The position numbers were made by a program, and so were the translations under genes. A DNA stretch of 9,696 bases from UBA3871 sp002392265 (lineage in GTDB: Bacteria; Bacillota; Clostridia; Peptostreptococcales; Anaerovoracaceae): positions 1 to 9,696 of the forward strand of contig CAMOGS010000077.1 of the NCBI GenBank assembly GCA_946614255.1, in the 5' to 3' direction. This document shows, piece by piece, positions 1-4,475 of this stretch (the first letter of the stretch is position 1; every line of letters starts with the position of its first letter). Below the pieces are notes generated by a model. It was not told the origin of the DNA. It saw nothing but the letters and a program-made list of their open reading frames with translations, and did no database searches.

Positions 1-27
1 CAGACGCTTTCACTTTTATTAAAACAA

Positions 28-57
28 AATTGTGGCACCCAAACGGGCACCACAATT
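28..57 (-). other. Interrupted hairpin at the predicted 5' end of the leftward heat-shock transcript
   Basis: Perfect 8-bp arms (28-35 and 50-57, AATTGTGG/CCACAATT) enclose a 2x2 mismatch, a further CCC/GGG pairing (38-40 with 45-47) and a 4-nt loop. It lies directly downstream of the leftward -10 box. If transcription starts about 7 nt past the -10, near position 51, the RNA would begin inside the right arm and keep a shorter GUGG..CCAC stem at its very 5' end. Such a 5' stem could stabilise the mRNA; that role is inferred. It lacks a T-run suited to a leftward terminator. Confidence 0.5.
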
Positions 58-85
58 ATTATATCACTTCCGTTAGCACTGTCAA
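58..85 (-). promoter_or_regulatory. Strong leftward sigma-A promoter
   Basis: Reading the minus strand, the consensus -35 TTGACA (85-80) and the consensus -10 TATAAT (63-58) are separated by 16 nt. No start codon with a ribosome binding site follows before the window edge, so the gene it serves is to the left of position 1. The overlapping CIRCE element marks that gene as an HrcA-regulated chaperone operon (groES-groEL or hrcA-grpE-dnaK type). Which one cannot be told from here. Confidence 0.85.
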
Positions 86-99
86 GGGGAGAGTGCTAA
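73..99. promoter_or_regulatory. CIRCE operator (HrcA binding site)
   Basis: The 27-nt element fits the CIRCE consensus of a 9-nt half-site, a 9-nt spacer and an inverted half-site. The left half is TTAGCACTG (73-81), with one mismatch to the consensus C at its last base. The right half, GAGTGCTAA (91-99), is perfect. It contains the -35 box of the leftward promoter, the usual position for repression by HrcA. By established knowledge HrcA binds here at normal temperature and releases under heat or unfolded-protein stress. The rightward toxin-antitoxin promoter begins only 22 nt away but does not overlap it. Confidence 0.93.
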
Positions 100-120
100 A
101 AGCTGCGCCGCGAAATGTAC

Positions 121-149
121 TTGCATTATTCCGCTTAATGCCTTATAAT
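121..149 (+). promoter_or_regulatory. Promoter of the AbrB/PIN toxin-antitoxin operon
   Basis: -35 TTGCAT (121-126), 17-nt spacer, -10 TATAAT (144-149). Predicted transcription start is near 156, inside the operator repeats that follow, leaving a leader of about 50 nt before the antitoxin start codon. Confidence 0.75.
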
Positions 150-151
150 CA

Positions 152-190
152 AAGTAGGGAATTCCTACTTCCCTACTTTCCTACTTCTAC
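152..190 (+). promoter_or_regulatory. Putative autoregulatory operator with CCTACTT repeats
   Basis: An inverted repeat AAGTAGG-N5-CCTACTT (152-170) is followed by two more direct copies of CCTACTT at 172-178 and 180-186. The three direct copies are exactly 8 bp apart. The array covers the predicted transcription start and ends just before the ribosome binding site AAGGAGGTG (192-200). Type II antitoxins of the SpoVT-AbrB class commonly repress their own operon by binding repeats here; that this array is such a site is inference. Confidence 0.6.
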
Positions 191-205
191 TAAGGAGGTG
201 ATTAA

Positions 206-478
206 ATGTCTAACGTAGCATTTGCAAATGATGCCAGAGTTATGTCTAAAGGCCAAGTTACAATTCCTAAAAATGTGCGCCTTGCACTAGGAATCAATAC
301 GGGCGATCGAGTTACATTCATCGTTGAAGATGGGAATGTGCGTGTAGTCAATTCTGCAATATATGCACTCATGAAATTCCAAGAAACGATGACCGGCGAA
401 GCTGAAAAAGCTGGTTTCTTCAGTGAAGAAGATGTCGCCGATTGGATTACCAACTCACGCCGTAAGGAGATTCTATGA
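206..478 (+). CDS. SpoVT-AbrB domain antitoxin (type II toxin-antitoxin)
   Basis: This 90-residue protein is a DNA-binding antitoxin expected to neutralise the PIN toxin encoded next to it and to repress their common promoter. Residues about 9-52 form a swapped-hairpin AbrB/MazE-type fold, seen in the stretch VMSKGQVTIPKNVR followed by LGINTGD and a short beta strand. The C-terminal 35-40 residues (from about 55) are rich in charged and aromatic residues and would bind and inhibit the toxin. The ATG at 206 is preceded by an excellent ribosome binding site (AAGGAGG at 192-198). Its stop codon overlaps the toxin start by ATGA (475-478), indicating translational coupling. The family assignment is firm; the partner relationship is inferred from this overlap. 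It could be called VapB-like. Confidence 0.9.
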   Translation: MSNVAFANDARVMSKGQVTIPKNVRLALGINTGDRVTFIVEDGNVRVVNSAIYALMKFQETMTGEAEKAGFFSEEDVADWITNSRRKEIL

Positions 479-879
479 CCCGCATAATGATTGACACAAA
501 TATTTTTATTTCAGCTATACTCTTCCCTAATGGTAGGGTTGCGTTTGCGTTGCAAAAAGCATTACTTCCACCCTACCAAGCGGTGACTTGTGACTACGTA
601 GTTAATGAACTTCGCCGCAAGTTTAGCGAAAAATTTCCAGACAGAGTAAACGACCTTGATGAGTTCTTGCTCGCCGCTTTTTCAATAATAGAAGTAGTTC
701 ACACTCCAAAGATTGTCAATGCCACAGAAAAGCTGATACGTGATGATAAAGACCGTCCTATACTACGCGCCGCACTTGATGCCGGTGCCGATTATCTAAT
801 TACCGGTGATAAAGATTTTCTGGAATCAGCAGTCAATAATCCAAAGATTATTAGCGTTGCGGATTTCCTTGAAATGTAG
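475..879 (+). CDS. PIN-domain toxin (VapC-like / COG1569-type putative RNase)
   Basis: The 134-residue protein is a single PIN domain, a Mg2+-dependent ribonuclease fold used by VapC-type toxins to cleave tRNA or other RNA. The acidic active-site residues are visible: D7 in the opening IDTNIFISA, E45 in VNELRRK, D93 in DDKDRPIL, and D112/D114 in TGDKDFL near the end. All are intact, so an active nuclease is expected. The length and the motifs DRPIL and TGDKDFL resemble the 'putative toxin-antitoxin toxin component, PIN family' group more than the shortest VapC proteins. It begins inside the antitoxin stop codon (ATGA overlap) and has no separate promoter. Its stop codon lies only 4 nt from the stop of the convergent lipoprotein gene, with no terminator between them. 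Confidence 0.9.
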   Translation: MTRIMIDTNIFISAILFPNGRVAFALQKALLPPYQAVTCDYVVNELRRKFSEKFPDRVNDLDEFLLAAFSIIEVVHTPKIVNATEKLIRDDKDRPILRAALDAGADYLITGDKDFLESAVNNPKIISVADFLEM

Positions 880-883
880 TTTT

Positions 884-1798
884 TTATTCTAACCAAGACA
901 TATCCAACGTGCCATCTGCATTATATGATGTTTCTTTTGTTACATTTCCATTTGCATCATATTCGAAGAGAATGTAGTATTGGAACGCTTCATCCCAGTA
1001 CCATTCCATTCTTGATACATTACTATTCGCGTCATAATATGATATCGACCTTGTTCCATCACCCACAAATCCTGTTTCTTCTTCCGAAGCAACACGATCA
1101 AATTGGGCGTCATTGTATTCAATTTTTATTAGATTCCCACCTTCATCATAGTATTCATGCTTGTACGCAAGCATTTCCCCTGATTCATCAGAATACTCAT
1201 TGCCATCGTATCCATAATATTGGATTACTTTGGCCGCGCTATCGCGCCAAGAATCGCTCTCATCTGTAGGTTCTTTATCTGCATTACCCACTTTCTGCTT
1301 AAAATCAATCCCTGCGTATTCAGCATATATGCTTTCCCAGTCTTCATGCAACTTGTTCGGTTCGTAAGTGCCTTCTGTAACTTCGTCAATAATCTGCGAA
1401 AGTACCAAGTTTCCGGTCTTATCAAATCCTATCTGCAATGTTTCAAATGCGCCATCTTCATTGTCCATAAACATATATGTATCTGCTAAGCCAATATATC
1501 CTGGGATGTACGCTTCATCTATCTCGATTATTTTACTGAATACGCTCTCTGCCTCAGGATAGTTTTCAAGACCCAAGTTAGCATCGGCTTTACCGACATA
1601 AGCTATGATACACTTGCCATCAACATTTATGGCTTTATCAAATGCTACTACTGCCTCTTCGTAATTACCGTCCAGTAAGTACTGCGCACCGAGAACAATA
1701 AGTTTCTCAAGTGACTCACTGTTTGTGCCGGTACCGCAACCGACCGCCCCTACAAAGCAGAACATAATCACTGTAACAATTGATATGATTTTCTTCAT
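884..1798 (-). CDS. TPR-containing lipoprotein, paralogue B, with YwqK/MORN-like C-terminal repeats
   Basis: A 304-residue exported lipoprotein of unknown role. Start chosen at 1798 because MKKIIS plus a hydrophobic stretch forms a signal peptide ending in a lipobox-like AVGC (Cys21), and AGGAAG (1811-1806) is well placed; a longer reading frame to 1867 would bury the signal. After the lipidated Cys come TPR-like helical repeats (about residues 35-130; YLLDGNYEEAVVAF is a clear TPR helix pair). A Glu/Asp-rich linker follows, then short Tyr/Gly/Asn-rich units (YYDEGGNLIKIEY, EYDANGNVTKE, SYNADGTLD) like the beta-hairpin repeats of YwqK-family proteins. It is the last gene of a three-gene leftward cassette; the preceding stop is 4 nt upstream and overlaps its ribosome binding region. 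It is paralogous to the gene at 3618-2638. Confidence 0.85.
   Translation of the reverse strand: MKKIISIVTVIMFCFVGAVGCGTGTNSESLEKLIVLGAQYLLDGNYEEAVVAFDKAINVDGKCIIAYVGKADANLGLENYPEAESVFSKIIEIDEAYIPGYIGLADTYMFMDNEDGAFETLQIGFDKTGNLVLSQIIDEVTEGTYEPNKLHEDWESIYAEYAGIDFKQKVGNADKEPTDESDSWRDSAAKVIQYYGYDGNEYSDESGEMLAYKHEYYDEGGNLIKIEYNDAQFDRVASEEETGFVGDGTRSISYYDANSNVSRMEWYWDEAFQYYILFEYDANGNVTKETSYNADGTLDMSWLE
1622..1660. repeat. 39-nt block identical to 3439-3477 (TPR segment of the lipoprotein paralogues)
   Basis: Positions 1622-1660 and 3439-3477 are identical over 39 nt, including synonymous positions, and similarity continues on both sides with scattered changes. Both copies encode the same part of the first TPR (around NYEEAVVAFDKAINV). 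Their C-terminal halves have diverged far more, so the block reflects recent duplication or gene conversion of the N-terminal part. Confidence 0.9.
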
Positions 1799-1802
1799 TA
1801 CT

Positions 1803-2594
1803 TCACTTCCTAATATTCTTTCCTCGTTTTCCGCGCTCCTCGATGTTTGGCGCATATTTTTCTTCAAAATTCAATATATCGTAAAGGATATAAGTAAAAC
1901 GATCCCATTTTTCATTTTCCTTATTGCGCACATCATCCACCAAAGAAAAAATTACAACAGTCATAAAGACTACTAATGCTAATGCCGCTAGTGCTAGTGC
2001 TATAAATTTGATAATGCTAACTATAATAATTTCCTGATTCTTGCCAGCAGCCATCATGCTAGATGTTATTGTAGCAATAATAACTCCGCCAAGTGTGCTC
2101 TCTAATCCCAAAATGTCTTTAGTATGTAAATGATGCACTCTACCCGTTAATCTGTCACCCTTTAACTGCGTTGCATACAAAATCAAAGACTCTAGCTGTT
2201 CTCGCGTACTTATACCTGCATCTTCGAGAGCATTTAGGCAATGCATCCTTAGGCTAGTTTCTTGTAAATTCCAATACTTTTTAATCGCCTCATTTTTTTC
2301 AAGGAACATAACAAATACAAATAATAACATAATCGCCAATAGTTCCAATAATCCGCCGACGGAAAACTTACCTAGGTGCAGTAAAACAAACCCTAATATC
2401 ATTGCTACCAACGAAGCGGCAAAAATTACAACAAGCACCCATTTGGGAAGCTTCTCAATTTTTTGCCAAAAAAATGAATCCTCCTTAGTCTTTGTAAAAA
2501 AATCTTTTTGCAATGTGTTTATTGTTCTAACCTTTTCCTGCTGCATATTTCCAAACCATCTTTTCTGAATATTTATTAACCCACGTAATTCCAA
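1803..2594 (-). CDS. Unrecognised multi-pass membrane protein between two lipoprotein genes
   Basis: I do not recognise the family. The 263-residue product has a polar N-terminus (about 1-50). Two membrane helices follow at about 52-74 and 77-98. A soluble middle of about 65 residues contains ALEDAGISTREQLESLI, which looks helical. After a weakly hydrophobic stretch (about 165-182) comes a long hydrophobic segment at about 189-219, then a charged tail. The start is uncertain: the longest frame begins with TTG at 2594, and an ATG at 2546 (residue 17) is the alternative; neither has a strong ribosome binding site. It sits 43 nt downstream of one TPR lipoprotein gene and 4 nt upstream of the other, which suggests co-transcription and a shared envelope function. 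Base composition is visibly more AT-rich than the genes to the right. Confidence 0.75.
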   Translation of the reverse strand: MELRGLINIQKRWFGNMQQEKVRTINTLQKDFFTKTKEDSFFWQKIEKLPKWVLVVIFAASLVAMILGFVLLHLGKFSVGGLLELLAIMLLFVFVMFLEKNEAIKKYWNLQETSLRMHCLNALEDAGISTREQLESLILYATQLKGDRLTGRVHHLHTKDILGLESTLGGVIIATITSSMMAAGKNQEIIIVSIIKFIALALAALALVVFMTVVIFSLVDDVRNKENEKWDRFTYILYDILNFEEKYAPNIEERGKRGKNIRK

Positions 2595-2637
2595 AACAGA
2601 ACGCTGTAATTAACCTGCCTACCGCTATACACTCTTC

Positions 2638-3618
2638 TTAATATATTGGATTCCCATCCGCATCCCATTCTTCAATCCTCCACAGATTTCCGTTCTCTCT
2701 GTACCACTCGCGCTTGGTAATTGTCCCATTTCCGTCATAGTAGGAAGCCGATTTCAAGTTTCCGTTCTCGTAATACCACTCTTCCTTGGCAATATTCCAC
2801 CCATTTCCATCGGAGTAGTCAACATACACCAAATTTCCGTTCTCGTTGTAACCCTCAACCTTTGTAGTCTTACCCGCCTCCCAATCTTTATAGTAGGAAA
2901 TACACTTTTCTCCTGAAGGTTTCAAATCACTTTCTAATTCAGACGCAACTTCTTCACCTAGCGAATTGTATAATTCTTTTCCGAGCAGTTTGTCTGATGC
3001 GTCATAATATTCAATTTTGTAGGTGGCTGCACCCCCGTCCGCTGTCTCTCCGGAATACACTATTGTTTTTGCTACATTATCGCGCCAGGATTCGTCATCG
3101 GTTGCGGTTTCCTCGTTTGTAGCATCATTCGAATATTCTTTGTATATGCCTTCCCAGTTCTCATGCAGTTTGCTCGGCTCGTATGTGCCGGTGTTAATTT
3201 CATCGATGATGGTGTTCAGGCTTTCGTCATTGGTTGCGCTGTAGCCCTCAGCGAGGATATCCAGCGCAGCCGCCTGATTTTCTTCAAAGAGATATACGTC
3301 TGCGCGGCCGATGTAGCCTTCCACGTACTCGCTATCCAGGTCGATGGCTTTTTCGAATGCTGCCCCGGCTTTGTCGTAGTCTTCCAGACCTAAATTACCG
3401 TCACCAAGACCCATGTAGGCCACGATGCACTTGTCATTAACATTTATGGCTTTATCAAATGCTACTACTGCCTCTTCATAGTTTCCGTCCAGCAAGTACT
3501 GGGCACCCAGTGCAATCAACTCATCCAATGATTCCGCCGACTCTGTTCCGCATGCCACCATACTGATAACCATTATGATAATAAGCGCAACGTTTAATAG
3601 CTTTTTAATTTTTCGCAT
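2638..3618 (-). CDS. TPR-containing lipoprotein, paralogue A, with YwqK/MORN-like C-terminal repeats
   Basis: A 326-residue predicted lipoprotein and first gene of the leftward cassette. The start at 3618 follows a good ribosome binding site, GGAGGG (3631-3626). It opens a signal peptide (MRKIKK plus a hydrophobic core) ending in MVAC, so Cys23 would be lipidated and the protein anchored on the outer face of the membrane. Three TPR-like helix pairs span about residues 35-130. An acidic linker ends in the DESWRD segment that is shared with paralogue B. From about 200 to the end are repeated units such as WYYENGNLKSASYYDGNG and EWYRENGNLWRIEEWD, typical of YwqK-family beta repeats; they are more regular here than in paralogue B. 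TPRs usually mediate protein contacts, so a scaffold or substrate-binding role at the cell surface is plausible but inferred. Confidence 0.87.
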   Translation of the reverse strand: MRKIKKLLNVALIIIMVISMVACGTESAESLDELIALGAQYLLDGNYEEAVVAFDKAINVNDKCIVAYMGLGDGNLGLEDYDKAGAAFEKAIDLDSEYVEGYIGRADVYLFEENQAAALDILAEGYSATNDESLNTIIDEINTGTYEPSKLHENWEGIYKEYSNDATNEETATDDESWRDNVAKTIVYSGETADGGAATYKIEYYDASDKLLGKELYNSLGEEVASELESDLKPSGEKCISYYKDWEAGKTTKVEGYNENGNLVYVDYSDGNGWNIAKEEWYYENGNLKSASYYDGNGTITKREWYRENGNLWRIEEWDADGNPIY

Positions 3619-3638
3619 TGAATTTCCCTCCAACAGAA

Positions 3639-3657
3639 ATCTCACATTTTTTGAGAT
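3639..3657. other. Small hairpin in the leader of the lipoprotein cassette
   Basis: A 6-bp inverted repeat ATCTCA/TGAGAT with a 7-nt loop lies 21 nt upstream of the paralogue A start, just before its ribosome binding site. It could be a protein site or a leader stem. It is too short and GC-poor to call a terminator. No convincing leftward promoter was found in 3640-3748. Confidence 0.3.
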
Positions 3658-3683
3658 CTATCCTACTTTTCCTAAGCCTCCGC

Positions 3684-3712
3684 TTGACTTCATATCAAAA
3701 TTTGTGCATAAT
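3684..3712 (+). promoter_or_regulatory. Promoter of the Phd/ParE toxin-antitoxin operon
   Basis: -35 TTGACT (3684-3689), 17-nt spacer, -10 CATAAT (3707-3712), placing the transcription start near 3719, inside the inverted repeat described as the operator. Confidence 0.7.
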
Positions 3713-3734
3713 ATTGATATATAATATGTATCAA
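3692..3734. promoter_or_regulatory. Putative Phd operator: three TTGATA half-sites
   Basis: ATATCAA (3692-3698), TTGATAT (3714-3720) and TATCAA (3729-3734) are alternately inverted copies of one half-site. They flank the -10 box and the predicted start. TTGATA-N9-TATCAA (3714-3734) is a perfect dyad. Phd/YefM antitoxins repress their own promoters at such palindromes, with the toxin as co-repressor. That this family member uses these sites is inference. Confidence 0.55.
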
Positions 3735-3748
3735 AAAGGAGATCTATT

Positions 3749-4012
3749 ATGCCTGAAATTAAATCAAGTGCGGACTTACGCAACAAATACAACGATATAT
3801 CCGGATTCTGCCATACCTATAACGAGCCTGTTTTCATCACTAAAAACGGTAAAGGCGACTTGGTTGTAATGAGTATAGAAACTTATGAAACCATGGTTGC
3901 ACGATTTGAATTATACAACTCCATCAAGGAGGGCCTTGATGATGTCGCTACGGGCAACACACGCCCTTTCTCTACCGCAATGGCTGAAATTCGTGAAAGG
4001 CGCAAAAGATGA
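3749..4012 (+). CDS. Phd/YefM-family antitoxin
   Basis: An 87-residue antitoxin. Residues about 1-50 make the Phd/YefM DNA-binding fold, with IKSSADLRNKYNDIS, then the strand PVFITKNGKGDLVVMS and the helix IETYE, all characteristic of the family. The C-terminal half (EGLDDVATGNTRPFSTAMAEIRERRKR region, residues 61-87) is the flexible toxin-binding part. It should neutralise the toxin encoded immediately downstream and autoregulate through the TTGATA sites. AAAGGAG at 3735-3741 is 7 nt before the ATG. The last codons overlap the toxin start by ATGA (4009-4012), giving translational coupling. The assignment is strong. Confidence 0.92.
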   Translation: MPEIKSSADLRNKYNDISGFCHTYNEPVFITKNGKGDLVVMSIETYETMVARFELYNSIKEGLDDVATGNTRPFSTAMAEIRERRKR

Positions 4013-4344
4013 ACTATACAATCCACATTACGAAGAAAGCTGAAGCAGACATCGAAAGTGCCGCAGACTATATTGAACATACTTTGCTTAATCCAAAAGC
4101 GGCTGATTCTCTCCTCACATTTGCAGAGCGAAAGATTAATGCTCTTTCATGCATGCCACAATCGCATCAGCTTGTAGATGATGCTGTCTTGAAAGCTCTA
4201 GGCATCAGGTATTTACTTATCAAGAACTACATAGCATTTTACACAATAGATGAGGTTTCAAAAACAATTCACATCATCCGCTTTCTTTACAATAAACGTA
4301 ATTGGATTCATATCCTTAAAGCGCAACCTGCGAATTTTGAATGA
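4009..4344 (+). CDS. ParE/RelE-superfamily toxin
   Basis: The 111-residue product has the ParE/RelE toxin layout. An N-terminal strand (YTIHITKKAEADI) leads to two helices covering about residues 11-48. A central segment follows (LGIRYLLIKNYIAFYTID). The C-terminal strand HIIRFLYNKRNWIHIL is the typical 'plasmid stabilisation' toxin ending. ParE members poison DNA gyrase and RelE members cleave mRNA on the ribosome. The catalytic residues needed to choose are not clear, and the RFLYNKRNW ending favours the ParE-like/YoeB-neighbour group without settling the target. It is coupled to the Phd antitoxin and followed after 35 nt by the long hairpin. Confidence 0.88.
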   Translation: MNYTIHITKKAEADIESAADYIEHTLLNPKAADSLLTFAERKINALSCMPQSHQLVDDAVLKALGIRYLLIKNYIAFYTIDEVSKTIHIIRFLYNKRNWIHILKAQPANFE

Positions 4345-4379
4345 ACTTGGTGGCGCTTTCCGTTTTTGCGCATAAATTT

Positions 4380-4449
4380 AATTCCAATCTGGGGACAGGC
4401 ACCAAATTCGCCTTTTTTCTAATTTGGTGCCAGTCCCCAAATTGGAATT
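4380..4449. terminator. Long near-perfect palindrome: bidirectional terminator and REP-like element
   Basis: Two 29-nt arms (4380-4408 and 4421-4449) pair with only two mismatches around a 12-nt T-rich loop. The arms contain GGGGACAGGCACC and its inverted form. A T-run follows immediately (TTTTTT, from 4448). The element lies between two converging operons (toxin-antitoxin from the left, transporter from the right), so intrinsic termination in both directions fits. The GGGGACAGGCACC core is, from memory, typical of dispersed REP-like palindromes in Firmicutes and other bacteria that are mobilised by RAYT transposases. No transposase gene is in this window. Confidence 0.75.
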
Positions 4450-4460
4450 TTTTCTATTTC

Positions 4461-4470
4461 AGGGACAGGT
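4461..4470. repeat. Possible remnant of a second REP-like unit
   Basis: AGGGACAGGT, just after the stop of the transporter gene, repeats the GGGACAGG core of the adjacent palindrome but lacks an inverted partner. It may be a degraded second copy or chance. Confidence 0.3.
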
Positions 4471-4475
4471 CTGAA

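Noticed and set aside
152..190. CRISPR-like or tandem repeat array
   Set aside because: Repeats are 7 nt at 8-bp spacing with no spacers; the position over a transcription start fits an operator.
925..1269. Rightward His-rich reading frame opposite lipoprotein B
   Set aside because: The histidines arise from the antisense of Asp/Glu/Tyr-rich repeats; no ribosome binding site and the opposite strand has a clear lipoprotein.
1799..1867. N-terminal extension of lipoprotein B to a start at 1867
   Set aside because: It would place 23 charged residues before the signal peptide and overlaps the upstream gene; the ATG at 1798 has AGGAAG at the right distance.
884..3618. Rhs/YD-repeat polymorphic toxins in the lipoprotein genes
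   Set aside because: The Tyr/Gly/Asn repeats are short and irregular, the proteins are about 300 residues and carry no Rhs core or toxin tip; YwqK/MORN-like repeats explain them better.
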